From Cordylochernes scorpioides (lineage: Eukaryota; Arthropoda; Arachnida; Pseudoscorpiones; Chernetidae), in NCBI GenBank assembly GCA_030710605.1, contig CP092863.1, positions 115,076,680 to 115,140,679 on the forward strand: a stretch of DNA of 64,000 nt. The letters are read 5' to 3'. The translations under genes were made by a program, and so were the position numbers. Shown here piece after piece: positions 21,412 to 34,221 of this stretch. Under the pieces are notes generated by a model, which worked only from the letters and a program-made list of their open reading frames with translations, made no database searches and was not told the origin of the DNA. How positions within the stretch are numbered: position 1 is the stretch's first letter; the number at the start of each line of letters is the position of its first letter.

Positions 21412-21890
21412 ATTTGATTTCCGATAAAAAATCATATTTAAAGTTTAATTCATTTTGTAAATACATTCTTAACTTTCTACAAAATCTGGATTTCTAGTGT
21501 TTTCATGTGTTGAATAATGTAAATAACTTATTTTCGGCTACATGAACTCAGTAGATTTTGTTTAAATATATACTACGAATAAAAGATTACATGAGGAGCT
21601 TCTTTTTCGATTTATTGCGAGCTTTCGAACCTTTCGGTTCTTCTACAGGCGTGGATAGCATGAATATACTAACTCTATACTAAGCGTTAGTATATCCATG
21701 CTATCCACGACTGTAGAAGAACCGAAAGGTTCGAAAGCTCGCAATAAATCGAAAAAGAAGCTCCTCATGTAATCTTTTATTCGTAGTATATATTTAAATA
21801 ACTTATGTAAATAAACTTTTCTCCTTGTTTGGCGTAAGTATCCCTTGCGGGATATAGCGCTTTGGAAATAAAATAATTGTAATAATTGTA
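21412..21890 (+). repeat. LINE 3' region, family L2, interrupted by a fold-back
   Basis: Matches 44746-44955. The tail has hairpin TATCCCTTGCGGGATA, then GCGCTTTGGAAATAAA and ATAATTGTAA repeats. It is split at 21531-21794 by another element. Confidence 0.8.
21531..21794. mobile_element. Fold-back element G (264 bp) with 11-bp target duplication and two hammerhead-like cores
   Basis: TAAATAACTTA flanks it at 21520-21530 and 21795-21805. The intact relative at 44746-44955 has the site once. The arms are inverted and meet at CATGAATATACTAAC...GTTAGTATATCCATG. Each arm carries CTGTAGA, stem GAACC/GGTTC with a GAAA loop, then GAAA-GCTC (plus strand 21711-21740; inverse in the left arm near 21627-21655). 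The left side has an extra tail of about 36 nt. Confidence 0.85.
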
Positions 21891-22082
21891 ACTTACAACC
21901 AACAGATGATCTTCAAAAAAAAATTACTTTTAGTTTTTTGTGTATTTAGGTTGATTTAAAGGTAGAAATAGAAATTTAAGCTTTATTTATTTAAATGGAT
22001 TTTATTATATTACACCGTATTAGATGCAAACTCAAGAATTACAATAGAATAATGATGATGATAAGTCATATATTACACGATA

Positions 22083-22445
22083 TCTATATATATAAAAATC
22101 AATGTTTGTATGTTTGTTTGTTTGTTTATATGTCCGGTATACAAATTCGCAGTAGTTCACTAATTCAAACCAAAATTTCCATACATAGGTAAAAAATACG
22201 GGGAAGACGATAGGCTATTTTAAAAAATATATAAATCAATTATTAAAACTATATATTCCCAATTATTCTACTTAGCTCACGAACAGCGCCCTCTATCAAA
22301 GATTAGGTTAAATTATGCTGATGTAAACAAAAATAGATAATGCTAATAACAAACAATTATAAAAACAATCTTATCTAAATATATATCACTCGGGTAGATA
22401 TGCACACGGGTCAATCCCGGGGCGAAGCCCGGGTCACCCGTCTAG
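22083..22445 (+). mobile_element. Short non-autonomous Helitron, complete
   Basis: Starts TCTATATATATAAAAATC at 22083 and ends with hairpin CCCGGGGCGAAGCCCGGG, then CTAG at 22442-22445. It is inserted between A and T, as Helitrons require, and is 363 bp with no coding. Confidence 0.8.
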
Positions 22446-22639
22446 TATACAATATATCACAGAATAATAATATGTAGTTTTAAAATTATTAAAATATACG
22501 ACATAGTTAAGCTAACCTTTATCGTCATGTAGAGAGAAATGACTTTTTGAACAAAAATACCTGTAAATATGCAACTATGTAACTGATAATTTGGGGCCAA
22601 TGAGTTTTAAAACTCACACATATATAGGAAATTTGATCT

Positions 22640-22770
22640 ATTTTTGACGTCTATGATTCTTTTTTGAAAAATAAATCATTTTTCTACTGCCCTTACTACA
22701 ATGATAATATAATGGGAGGGCCTGGTTCATCAGTGCTAAACCCTCCCAGCGGTTTCGCCAATTTAATTTA
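22640..22770. repeat. Fold-back family B, partial
   Basis: Contains TTTTTCTACTGCCCTTACTAC, GGGAGGGCCTGGTTCATCAG and CCTCCCAGCGGTTTCGCC. Confidence 0.7.
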
Positions 22771-23102
22771 AGATATATCGATGATCGATATATCTAGATA
22801 AATAAAATAGAAATGTAGGTTTAATCCGCATACATATTTTCACAGTAGTTAACCCATATATATTGACAGAATTTTTATCAGGTTCTTTGTTGATGCTTGT
22901 TCATTGCTGATGACTACTATATATGTTTAGGCTTAACTGTAAATCAATTTTTCTTTTGTTGCATACACCGCCGTATCTCTCCAAAGAAGGGAGAAAGGGT
23001 GGACAGGTAGAAATAAGCAACTAATGGGCATACCATCAGCAACGACAGCTGCTGTATTCTGTTAGTCACACAAGGCTTTTTGAAATCTCTGTTGTTGTTG
23101 TT

Positions 23103-23440
23103 GTGTCCAATGAAGAGCTTCAGATGTCTCCATACATCTCTATCACAGCAATGTTCTCTATCTTGAGTGTGTATACTGTATTGTTGTTGTTGTCGTGTCC
23201 AATGAAGAGCCTCAGATGTCTCCGTACATATCCATCACAGCAATGTTCTCTATCTTGAGTGTGTATACTGTATTGTTGTTTTTGTCGTGTCCAATGAAGA
23301 GCCTCAGATGTCTCCGTACATCTCTATCACAGCAATGTTCTCTATCTTGGGTGTGTATACTGTATTGTTGTCGTGCCCAATGAAGAGCCTCAGATGTCCC
23401 CATGCATCTCTATCACAGCAGTCGCAATGTCCACTATCTG
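23103..23440 (+). repeat. Tandem repeat, about 92-bp period, four copies
   Basis: The unit starts GTGTCCAATGAAGAGC (23103, 23195, 23287, about 23370) and includes CATCTCTATCACAGCAATGT and ATCTTGAGTGTGTATACTG. Short open frames on both strands are by-products of the repeats. Confidence 0.85.
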
Positions 23441-23729
23441 CTCTTCATTGGAAAATGGGTGCCGTTGCTACGTTAGTCACCTTGGAAACGAACCAGAATT
23501 TGGTCGAATATTCCAAAGGTCCAGGGGGGACCGCAAGGAGGTTTTTAATCTCTCTTAACCATGCATTTAAAAAAAACTCTCTTAACCATAAAAAAATATT
23601 TGCGAGTCATAATTAAAAAAACTTTTAAAATATAAAAAATCTTTAATTTCAAGTGTCACTATCTAAGTTGGAGCATCACGTACTATGGATTTGTGATTGG
23701 TGAATAAGAGTAAAAAAAAGGTGGAAGAC

Positions 23730-23880
23730 GTATTTGCATATTGGACAGGTCCGGTAGCCGGCAAACTAGGCTAATATCCTCTCTAATGAATCCGCCCATT
23801 AGGTTCATAATTATCCGTCGGGCCGATTATTGGTACGTTCCATCAGGCCTGCCTCATCCCTCCTATCTAGTTTAAAGCCT
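23730..23880. other. GC-richer unique patch, possible regulatory element
   Basis: Contains an ATTTGCAT octamer (about 23742) and several ATTA/TAAT cores between 23784 and 23835 in otherwise complex sequence. No coding frame. Regulatory function is only a guess. Confidence 0.25.
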
Positions 23881-23899
23881 GGATATCTTCTTTCTTTAT

Positions 23900-25230
23900 T
23901 CTTAGAATGGAATGTGTACAAATATCTCTCAAGTTTTATACTATAGTATCAAATTAATTCATCTAACTCAAATTGCCATGTGCTATTCAATTTTCTGAAA
24001 ACAAATAAAATCGCTGGGTACTATGAATTCAGTTTGGCGAGATAATGACAAAAAAAGGAACGCAGTAAAAAAAGTTGGACTCGACAGTACTGGTTACTAT
24101 ACGTCACCCAATCTCTGGGCCAACGTAGTCAGTCGAAGGATATTGTCCTACGCCGTAGCCTGTACCTACTCAATTTACATATACTCTGTTTTATACTGAG
24201 AACGGAATGTGTACGAATGTTGCTCGAATGTTTTACTGTAGTATGATATTAATTCATCTAACTCGAATTGTCATAAGCTACTCGATTTTCTGAAACCAAA
24301 TAAAATCGCTGAGTACTATAAATTCAGCTTGGGTAGATGATGACAAAAAAGAAACCCAGTAAAAAATGTTGGACTCGACAGTACTGGCTACATTGTGCTA
24401 TACAGGGACCAACTGAGTCAGGTGAAGAATATTGTCCTCCGTCGTATCTTAAACCTACCCAATTTACATATACTCTTTTTTATACTGAGAACGGAATGTG
24501 TACGAATGTTCCTAGAGTTTTACACTGTAGTCTGATATTAATTCATCTAACTCGAATTGTCATGGGCTATTCGATTTTCTTTAATAAAACCGTTAGTCGC
24601 TATAAATTCGACTTGAGGAGATAATGACAAAAAAGGAACGCAGTCAAAAATGTTGACTCGACAGTACTGGTTACATTGTACTAAACATGGGCCAACGTAG
24701 TCCGTCGAAGGATATTGCCCTCCGCCGTACCTACCCAATTTACATATACTCGACTTTTTACTGATGACGGAATATGTACGAATATTCCTCGAATGTTTTA
24801 CTGTAGTCTCTCAATTTATCTAATACAAATTGTCCCTAAACTCAATTTTATGGAAAAATAAAATCGTTAGTCGATATAAATTCGGCTTGGAGAGATAATA
24901 ACAAAAAGGAACGCAGTCAAAAATGTTGAACTCGACTGTACTGGTTACTATCGTCACCCATCATTCTGGGCCAACTGAAGTCCGTCGAAGGATATTGTCC
25001 TCCGCCGTAACTACCCAATTTACATATACTCCGTTTTATACTAATGACAGAATGTGTACGAATGTTCCTCGAATGTTTTACTGTAGTCTGATATTAATTC
25101 ATCTAACTCAAATTGTCATGTGCTACTCGATTTTCTTTAATAAAATCGTTAGTCGATATAAATTCGACTTGAGGAGATAATGACAAAAAATTAACAGAGT
25201 CAAAAAGGTTGGACTAGACAGTAGGATATT
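23900..25230 (+). repeat. Tandem array, units about 275-298 bp
   Basis: GAATGTGTAC-type starts lie at about 23909, 24207, 24495, 24770 and 25050. Units share TTACTGTAGT, ATTAATTCATCTAACTC, AATAAAATCG and TTGGACTCGACAGTACTGG. About 4.5 diverged copies; non-coding. Confidence 0.85.
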
Positions 25231-25250
25231 TTCACAACAAAGGATACTCT

Positions 25251-25359
25251 TTATATAAAAGGGCGTACCTGGATCTGTAAAGAAAAAAAAACAATTTTTT
25301 CTTTACAGATCCAGGTACGCCCTTTTATATAATCTTAATTAATGGATCGCCTTTTGACT
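25251..25359. mobile_element. Fold-back family F, short copy with 13-bp target duplication
   Basis: CAAAGGATACTCT flanks both sides (25238-25250 and 25360-25372). An almost perfect palindrome (AAAGGGCGTACCTGGATCTG and inverse) is followed on the right only by a 27-nt tail containing ATGGATCGCCTTTTGACT. A longer relative is at 61648. Confidence 0.85.
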
Positions 25360-25509
25360 CAAAGGATACTCTGGATATTTTTACCTCTCAGAATATTGGA
25401 ATACAAAACTGCTGTGTTCAACATGTAAGTTTAATATTTACAACATCCCAGTACAGGGCCGACGTGAACTAATTTTCAATCATTTTGATTATCATTTGTT
25501 GGAAGTAGA

Positions 25510-25690
25510 TTCAGAGACAACCACAACAACCAATGGTTTATTTAACTCCTGACATTTCAGTGACTGGCTGTCATTCTCTTCAGGGGAATGATTACTTTGA
25601 ATCCTAGTTCTACTTATGAAGGGTCGGGAGTTAAAATTAACTATTGGTTGATGTGGCTGTGTTTTTTTTTTATCTCCGCGAGTTTTCCAT
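25510..25690. mobile_element. Fold-back family K with hammerhead-like motif
   Basis: Inverted arms share ACCAATGGTTTATTTAACTC. On the minus strand CTGAAGA (25577-25583), a TGAC/GTCA stem with loop AGCCA, and GAAA (25555-25558) followed by TGTC resemble a hammerhead. The right arm lacks it. Confidence 0.55.
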
Positions 25691-25718
25691 CATTTACACG
25701 AAAATAAACATTTTAATG

Positions 25719-25901
25719 AAAAATAGTACCAATGTGATATTGTACTGGGATAAGGTGCATAAATTATGAAAAGGCCTCTCCTTATCGTGAAACTAAAAGT
25801 TGCTGATGGGTTGCGCCAGAATAGTTGATATTTATTCCGATAGATGGCGCAAGCCATCAGCAACTTTCAGTTGCACGATAAGGAGATGCCTTTTTCACAA
25901 A
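25719..25901. mobile_element. Fold-back family C, deleted centre
   Basis: Flanked by AACATTTTAATG (25707-25718) and AACATTTTTATG (25902-25913), one mismatch. The arms GCCTCTCCTTATCGTG and inverse are present, with a one-sided tail on the left. The centre is deleted. Confidence 0.7.
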
Positions 25902-26149
25902 AACATTTTTATGTTAAAAAAAAAAAGAATAAAAATTCAGACCAAATTTTTAGCCCTCAATGATGATGTTGAAAAAGAAACAATTTAAAAGCATTAAAAC
26001 AAACTCGATACAAAAACTTTACACTTAATATCAAAACAATAGTCGGTGGACAAGTAGGTAACACCCTCGATTCCCGACAGTCATGAACCAGGATTGAATC
26101 CCACGTTAACATTTTGTTTAATATATGAATAACCTTCACATTCATTGTT

Positions 26150-26210
26150 GTAAATATCATAAACTAGGTTGTTCTTGTTGAGTGGTACCTAATAAAGTGA
26201 TTTTGGAATA
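26150..26210 (+). repeat. LINE 3' tail, family L3
   Basis: AACTAGGTTGTTCTTGTTGAGTGG then ACCTAATAAAGTGATTTTGGAA matches the 3' end of the LINE at 19203. The rest is truncated. Confidence 0.7.
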
Positions 26211-26219
26211 AAATACATA

Positions 26220-27843
26220 AGTTCTTTGAATTAAAATGCTAAATGCTGAAATATTCATTACCTTAATGCTTTATATGAGAAAAAAAGATGTCTAAAAAAA
26301 TAAAAACTCTATAAAAACTATTTTATTAATACAAGTTAATTTTTTAAAAAGATTTTTCTTTTTCATTTCAGAACTAAAAATTATCGAATTTTTGAAAGAT
26401 TGGAAAAGCCTTTTACTTATTAAAGGTTGATATATATTACAAATATAACGCAGGAATTATTATTCCTTTCCTTTTCTTCCTCCATCGTAATAAATCGATT
26501 TTATACATATAAACATTTTTTTTTATGTTAATTTCTCAATTTTTTATTTAAAAAAAAAATCCAAAAAAAAAAAGATAATAATAATAATAAATAATGAAAC
26601 ATATTGAAAAAAAAATAAAATTTTAAAAATATATTTATTTTTTTATCATTAACTTTATAAACAATCAGACGATTCTTTTTAATCGATCGTCTGATTCGTT
26701 ATTTTATTCTAAGAGATGATCGTCTGTGGTTTGAAATTAGGCCTAGAATATAGAAAAGGGAAAGATAAGGAAAAAAAGAAAGTGGAAACGCCGTCTGATT
26801 TAAATTTCCTTTTTCAAGAGAACGCCCAGATTTAATAGGAGTCGCTACGCATTGTAATGCCTAAAGGGGATGGATGGATGTACACGCCTTTTTCCTGTCC
26901 ATAGTCAAATGTTAAAGTTAAGCAGACGCCTTCCACACTCATAGATAGAGAAAACTTTTAATATAATAAAAATTTAATAAAAAAAGATTAGCAATTAAAA
27001 GCGCGGGCGATATAGTTATTTTTAAAAAAAAACTTGAGAGAAAATATGAAAAAACAAAAAATTAATATAGAGAAGAAACCCCCAGCAAAAAAAAAAAAAA
27101 AAATGGTATAGCCCTTATTTGCATAGCTTTTGTTGTTTAATTAACTCGACGATCTACATACTTAATTAACTTATTAAAATATTTTTTTAAATATATATAT
27201 TTATTAATTTACCACTTCATTAATCAATTTCATTTTCGTAAAAAAAAAAAAAATATTTTTTTTTCTCCCTCCGAGCTATTAATATTATTTGGACAACATT
27301 TCATTAAGGTTATCCAATTAACTTATTCCTTGCCCCCCCCCCCCCCCCCCCCCCCCACACATACCATTTAAAACAAAATGATTTTTATTGATTTTGAAAA
27401 AAAAAATCTGTGATGATACTCTTTTTTTTTAAATCAAATTAAAAACTCATAAGTGTATAAAGAAAAGTGAGAGTTATAAATATATATTAAGAGCTCTTAA
27501 AAAATATTTTTTTCTATCGTATAAAAAAATATATATAGATTTAAAAACACTGCAAAAAAAAACTATATTATAAAACTATTAAAATTATTAAAATTTATTA
27601 AGATTAGATATTTATCGACTTTTTTTTTTCATTTATGTAATTCATCTCTATGAATTATATCATACTCAGATGTATATTTAAAAAATTATTAAATATATTC
27701 AGCATTTTTTTTATAGAAAGCGAGAATATTACAAGTAAAAAAATGGAAATACTTTTTGACATTTTAGGGTCTTGAGTTCACATTAGGATCTATTTAGAAA
27801 CAAGGAATATAATTTTAAGATAAAACTGTGAATTTGAAATGTA
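26220..27843. other. No gene; AT-rich with poly-C tract
   Basis: Homopolymer-rich. Repeats of an ATCGTCTG/CAGACGAT motif (26663-26696 as an inverted pair, 26716, 26793) lie in a moderately complex patch to 26950. A C-run of about 25 lies at 27332-27356. No supported coding. Confidence 0.5.
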
Positions 27844-28053
27844 TACACTCATGGAAAAAAACTTAAGGAAGTGGAAAGTTGTTGATATCGCCGGTCGTCT
27901 TTTTTTTTTTTGAAGGAGACAGAGACTTTTCACACTTGGTTATCTCGTGTTGTCTTCAATAAAGAACACTGTAATATCTTTCAGAGTTATTGTCTCAATC
28001 CCGATATACATTCCCTAAAGACAAAACTTCCGTAAGTTTTGTCCATGAGTGTA
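27844..28053. mobile_element. MITE family A, full copy
   Basis: Inverted ends TACACTCATGG at 27844 and its inverse at 28053, with internal TGGTTATCTCGTG, TCTTCAATAAAG and TATCTTTCAGAGTTATTG. Confidence 0.85.
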
Positions 28054-28111
28054 TATATAAGTGTATAATATGTGTATATGTGTAAGTGTATATATATGTA
28101 ATATGTAAATA

Positions 28112-29001
28112 TGGTAATTTAAACCAACAACCCCATACTGTCTATATAACTTGTAATAAGATTGTCATGTTGTATATAGAAACACATCTATAAATAATTA
28201 TGCGCATGATTAATCTGTGTCATTGCATCACCTATGTAATGTAATTTGTACAAAGTGGATAAATAAATAAAATCTGTAATAGATTTAAGAGTTGAGCTAA
28301 AGCACAGATCGAGCATAGTATTGCCAAAACAACAGAGTCTAAATATGGAAGTCATAAATCAGGTAGATTCACAATTCCCACGACAGGCCACCCACACTGT
28401 CACATGTGGTGGAATGCAGAGACCCCTCTCACACCTGGACAGGTAAAGGCGCCCTTTCTCAAACGCCCCTGTCACATAAGGTCCCCCCCCCCCCGTCTTT
28501 AACCTATAAATACATCACCTGACAGTGGCTTGACAGTTCAGTACAGTTTAGTTTAGTTCACCCTCAGCGAAGCTCACGTCGGTTGTCACCAAGGTCCTCC
28601 TCATTCACCATGTAGACTAGTAAGGACTCTTCTATCTCCATCTTTCGCTCCCGGCTCAACTTTTATCTGTTTACGGAACTTTCTTAGTGCAACTGTGTCT
28701 TCGTTTTTTGTGTATGGATATCCCCAAGCTTTTCCACTCTGCCTCGACCACGACTGCCTGTATTTTGTGAGAACTTTTAAAGGTCTTCCAAGGTGCAGAG
28801 AGGTACTGGAAAACTCTACATCCTGACTGTTCCTCTTGGTCAACACAGTACAACAAGAGCTACCAGGACTTCAACATTATTTCAGTAGTCGACAGTATCT
28901 CTACAAAAGCTACTGGAATTCTCTCATCTCTCATCTTCATTACATGAGTCGACAGGATACTACAAGTCGACAACAACCAAACATTCAACTCTAACATTAC
29001 A
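28112..29001 (+). repeat. Left direct repeat (LTR-like)
   Basis: Contains TATAAATA (28505-28512) and an arthropod-type initiator TCAGT (28538-28542), preceded by a C12 run. The short open frames on the minus strand are identical in both repeats and look non-coding. Confidence 0.6.
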
Positions 29002-31583
29002 TGAGCCGACAGGATGACCAAAACGATGGATGACACAACGAAGAGGTAAGAAGACTGTTCAGATAGGAAGCGAGAAAGAGCGAAGATGGAGGAACAAGCC
29101 CGACCATTCTAACGAAACGTCCAAGCAATCTCTCCCCAAGATATTTACGGAAGAAAACGCCGCCCCAACGGACTTCCGCATACCCGCTAACCGATCGCCA
29201 ACGTCGGGAGCAAGCTGACCGCGCCAACGACAGCCCCGATATTCCCGCAAGTCATGGAAACCGAGCTGCGATGTGACCCAAACCCTGTGACAAGTTCCAC
29301 ACCTTCGACTTGACATCGTCGAGACAATGATCAAGGCAACAAGCGACAAACAACTTTCCAGAATCTACAAGCTTCTACAAGTCCAACATGGAGCGACTTC
29401 CACGTCAGCAGGAAAACAACCAAAGAACACGTCTCCTGACTGAACTTTCATCCAAATTGTAAGTTTTTAAAAAAACCTACCTTAACTTTATCCTCAAGTT
29501 CAAAACTTGATTCCCTATAAATTTTGTATTTATATTTTCACTTTAAGCATTTTAAAATCAATTTTTACCTTTTTTATACCATTTTTTAATTCAATTTTTA
29601 AAACTTTCACATTTTAATTGATCAAATTTACTTTAATTTTTAATCAGATTATAAATTTCAAGTTATTACTCTCAATTTTACTTAAAAAAAAAAATTTTTC
29701 GCCCATCACGCTTTTTTACCATTTTTACTAATCTTACATGTCGTTCTTAAATTTATCTAAAAATGGCATTATCCAAATCTACAACTTAAAAAAAAATCAT
29801 TATTATTATTAAAAAAAAAAAAATCTCATTCATCATATTTCTCAACTTATTTTTGTTTTACTTATTAGTTATCTTTATACAAAAGACCAATATCTTTATC
29901 AATTCTTAAAATTTGGTAATGTTCACCATTTTAAGTAAGCGCCCAATTCAAATTATTTGTAACTCTCACGACATTGCCCTTTTATAAGAATCATTTTAAT
30001 TATCATAATCAACAATTTAAAAAGTATATTCAAATTTTAAATATAAATTAACATAGGTGAAACGCATTTTTTTTTAATTGCAAAAATCGGAAGATACAAT
30101 ATCTTCAAAAACACCACTAGGGAAAACAACTATCTTTCCCAAAACAAGTTGAAAATAAAGATTCCCTCCACTTCATCGCCAGTAGCTAAATTAGGTCACA
30201 ACCTAACAAACTTATTAACAACATTTTATTCTAACTTAGATACACTCCCTCGTCTCTACTTTTTACATGCATAATTAAGCATCAATAAATCTCTCTCAAC
30301 AAATGTTATAACGCTCACACATCACTTTATACAATTGGCAACAATTTTTAGTGCGCGACTTAACACACAAATCCAAATCTTGAGCCACACAAGCCTCCAC
30401 TTAACTCTATATCGTCGCCACAATTAAATAATTTCACATTAAACTTGCCACATCCACTAACAGTCAAATATTCTCTCGATGTGTTTCATACAACAACCAC
30501 CCATGACTTTAGTAAATTTGTTATTTATGGCGAAAAAGGTTAGATTTTGTACCAAACTAAGACTTCACGTGACACCTTTTCATTCACATTTCTCACTTCG
30601 TGTCACAGTGCCACACCACAAAACTTTTTCACTTTTCAGGCCAAAGACGCCTTCACGCCTGTGACACCACATCTCAACTCAAAGCGTGTCCACGTTGAAA
30701 GTCGAACTTTCACCACACATCTAAACCTGACATCACCTAATAACATTTTTTCTAAGTCTAAACTAAATGCGAAACACAACAACTACAAACACCGAGAAAA
30801 TCATATCTTTCAATTATAGCAGAAAATTGCCAACTCAACAAAAGGAGAATATCTTCTCTCCCCCCTCAAGCAGTCATCTTGACCGCTAGCTTCATGATCG
30901 CCATTTTAAACAAATGTTTCAAACCAACCATTTAGATTTCCTCGAGAATCTCACAAATCTCACCAACGAGATATCACAACACAACATACATTAAACATTT
31001 TACATGTTAAATTGATAACACCAATTAAAACAATTTGGTTAAGTCTTATATAGACTTTTTAACGCGAAAGAGAAATCATTCTCTACATACCAGCATTGAG
31101 GACAAACGAAAAGATCATTTCACATATTCCCAGTTTCAGAGTCATAGAAACACCGACGTTACCAAAGGGATATAATCTAGTCACACACCACAACTGTAAC
31201 TTTTCGTCAAAAGAGACAATTTTTGTTCAATTTTACACTACTTAAAATTTACCCAATCATTAATAACCTTCAATTATATTATAAATTTTGTATAAAATCT
31301 TGAATAATTATTCTTATTCTTACCTTTCAATTATATAAACAAATTTTTTAATCCAACATTTAAAAAAAAAAAAAACCTTCAATCAAATTTACTTTTATTT
31401 TCATGATATTATTTTAGTATTGTAAAACATCTAATTGTTTCAAAAATTATTTTTATTTTATTATTTATTATATATTTTATATATTACAGGTTTAATTTTG
31501 TCCACTTACACTTTTTGTACCCGCAATCATATTTCTATATTTCTATTCACTATATTTTATTTGTTTAAATACCTTTATTATCT

Positions 31584-32262
31584 TGATAAAGAAAGAAAAA
31601 TCAAAGATAAGGAGGATAAGTTTCTTTTATGAACAAATGATCAAGCTTTCGGGCACAAAGTCGCCCTTCTACAGGAATAAAATTATACAAAATCAAGATT
31701 CATCTATATATATACAAATATTTAGCATAAATAATAAATAAATATTAGAAAATATAGAGATAACATTTAAGTTTTATGTCTGATGTACGAATCAGGTAAA
31801 TCAAGTGAGAGTCTCGTGTCTCGAGTGTAAGGCCTTAACAAATTATTTTTAAGAGAAAAAATTATATTTTATGTGTGATATACAAAATAAATAATAAGAG
31901 AAATGTGAATATGCTAATATTTGGTATAATGTGTATATCACACATAAAATATAATTTTTTTCTCTTAAAAATAATTTGTTAAGGCCTTACACTCGAGACA
32001 CGAGACTCTCACTTGATTTACCTGATTCGTACATCAGACATAAAACTTAAATGTTATCTCTCTATTTTCTAATATTTATTTATTATTTATGCTAAATATT
32101 TGTATATATATAGATGAATCTTGATTTTGTATAATTTTATTCCTGTAGAAGGGCGACTTTGTGCCCGAAAGCTTGATCATTTGTTCATAAAAGAAACTTA
32201 TCCTCCTTATCTTTGATTTTTCTTTCTTTATCAAGTTACTCCAGAGGATTTTAATTTATTTA
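31584..32262. mobile_element. Fold-back element H (679 bp) with 13-bp target duplication and two hammerhead-like cores
   Basis: ACCTTTATTATCT flanks both sides (31571-31583 and 32263-32275). Inverted arms of nearly 300 bp surround about 60 bp. The right side alone has an extra tail of about 28 nt. Each arm has CTGTAGA-A-GGGC...GCCC-GAAA-GCTT: plus strand 32143-32174, minus strand 31643-31674. Non-coding. Confidence 0.85.
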
Positions 32263-32698
32263 ACCTTTATTATCTGACAAAGTTTATCATCCACTATCGG
32301 GCATCTACAACATCGTTTTCAACAATCATATTCTTTAACCAATTCCTATATTTTTCATCACTATCTTTTCAGTCATTGCGTCACATCAAAGTAGAAAAAC
32401 GACAGCACTGCTTGACAATTTTATTTTTTTGATTTCGTAATTCAACAAACTCTTTGAGAACACCGTTCCCCAGACTTACAAATCCAAACTTCTGGTCTGA
32501 ACACGTTTCAAAAGTTTATTTCATTTCATCCGCAGAGCAAATCACCAACGCATACACAAGCGTTCACTTTTTTCAACTTTCAACTTTTTTTTTCAGCTCT
32601 AGCGGACCACATTCAACCTTTGAATTCGAGTCAAGTCAGATCACCTACTGTCGCTACAATTCTACTTATCGCACGGCTCTATTTCACTCCTTTCTCAA

Positions 32699-33060
32699 TC
32701 ATATTAATAAGCAACTTTTCTTCAACAACTTTTAACCCAATAATCCTAAAATTGTGAAAAAACACTGTAACCCTTATATAGGATCGCAAGTGAAACATTG
32801 CCAAGGAAGACAACTCAAGTCTATATCCTCGCTTTGCACCTGGATCTGAGTATTTGGTTTACATGGGCACTTCTAACAATTACATATTCTTCAACAACTT
32901 TTCAACCTAATAACACTACAATTGTGACAAAGCACTGTTACCCTATACAGGATCACAGGTGAAACATTGCCTAGGAAGACACTCAAGTCCATATCCTCGC
33001 TTTGCACCTGGACCTAAGTATTTGATTGCATGTGTAAATCTCACAATTGCTTATTCTTTA
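32699..33060 (+). repeat. Tandem duplication, about 170 bp, two copies
   Basis: Both copies carry CTTCAACAACTTTT, GTGAAACATTGCC and ATATCCTCGCTTTGCACCTGG. It lies inside the LTR-like element. Confidence 0.8.
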
Positions 33061-33324
33061 ACTACTAACCCTGTCCAACGCCCACCAATATTCTCTTAGA
33101 ATGTGAATTTTTATGTCATCATTTTATCTTAATCATCTTTTTTGTTAATCAAACAAAATGTCATTTTTATTTCACTTTATATATCCAACAAATATCATCT
33201 TGTTATAGCCTTTTTAACCCTCACAGTTTAAATTAATTAAAAGAAATTTTAATTACTTACCTGTGTTAGAGAGGCTTTACCCGCCTAAACCCGGATAAAC
33301 CCTTTCACTCCCGGGGCCCATCTA

Positions 33325-34221
33325 TGGTAATTTAAACCAACAACCCCATACTGTCTATATAACTTGTAATAAGATTGTCATGTTGTATATAGAAACACAT
33401 CTATAAATAATTATGCGCATGATTAATCTGTGTCATTGCATCACCTATGTAATGTAATTTGTACAAAGTGGATAAATAAATAAAATCTGTAATAGATTTA
33501 AAGAGTTGAGCTAAAGCAGAGATCGAGCATAGTATTGCCAAAACAACAGAGTCTAAATATGGAAGTCATAAATCAGGTAGATTCACAATTCCCACGACAG
33601 GCCACCCACACTGTCACATGTGGTGGAATGCAGAGACCCCTCTCACACCTGGACAGGTAAAGGCGCCCTTTCTCAAACGCCCCTGTCACATAAGGTCCCC
33701 CCCCCCCCCCCCCCGTCTTTAACCTATAAATACATCACCTGACAGTGGCTTGACAGTTCAGTACAGTTTAGTTTAGTTCACCCTCAGCGAAGCTCACGTC
33801 GGTTGTCACCAAGGTCCTCCTCATTCACCATGTAGACTAGTAAGGACTCTTCTATCTCCATCTTTCGCTCCCGGCTCAACTTTTATCTGTTTACGGAACT
33901 TTCTTAGTGCAACTGTGTCTTCGTTTTTTGTGTATGGATATCCCCAAGCTTTTCCACTCTGCCTCGACCACGACTGCCTGTATTTTGTGAGAACTTTTAA
34001 AGGTCTTCCAAGGTGCAGAGAGGTACTGGAAAACTCTACATCCTGACTGTTCCTCTTGGTCAACACAGTACAACAAGAGCTACCAGGACTTCAACATTAT
34101 TTCAGTAGTCGACAGGATCTCTACAAAAGCTACTGGAATTCTCTCATCTCTCATCTTCATTACATGAGTCGACAGGATACTACAAGTCGACAACAACCAA
34201 ACATTCAACTCTAACATTACA
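33325..34221 (+). repeat. Right direct repeat (LTR-like)
   Basis: Near-identical to 28112-29001, with C18 in place of C12. TATAAATA is at 33725-33732. It ends in TA-rich simple sequence. Confidence 0.6.

Larger units (their letters stand above)
28112..34221 (+). mobile_element. Putative non-autonomous LTR element with 0.9-kb direct repeats
   Basis: Direct repeats at 28112-29001 (890 bp) and 33325-34221 (897 bp) begin TG, end ACA and differ by a longer C-run, one added A and about two substitutions. The interior (29002-33324) has no reverse transcriptase or other recognisable protein. GC-rich leader sequence to about 29460 contains donor-like AGAGGTAAGA and TTGTAAGT sites, and the rest is AT-rich. 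I found no clear target duplication, primer site or polypurine tract, so a segmental duplication is the alternative. Confidence 0.5.

Noticed and set aside
23195..23616. Open frames with repeated NEEPQMSP segments
   Set aside because: They follow the 92-bp tandem repeat on either strand; no protein family is seen.
28601..28856. Minus-strand 81-codon open frame, present identically at 33821-34076
   Set aside because: Its conservation is only the recent duplication of the LTR-like repeat. It runs against the likely promoter direction and shows no domain.
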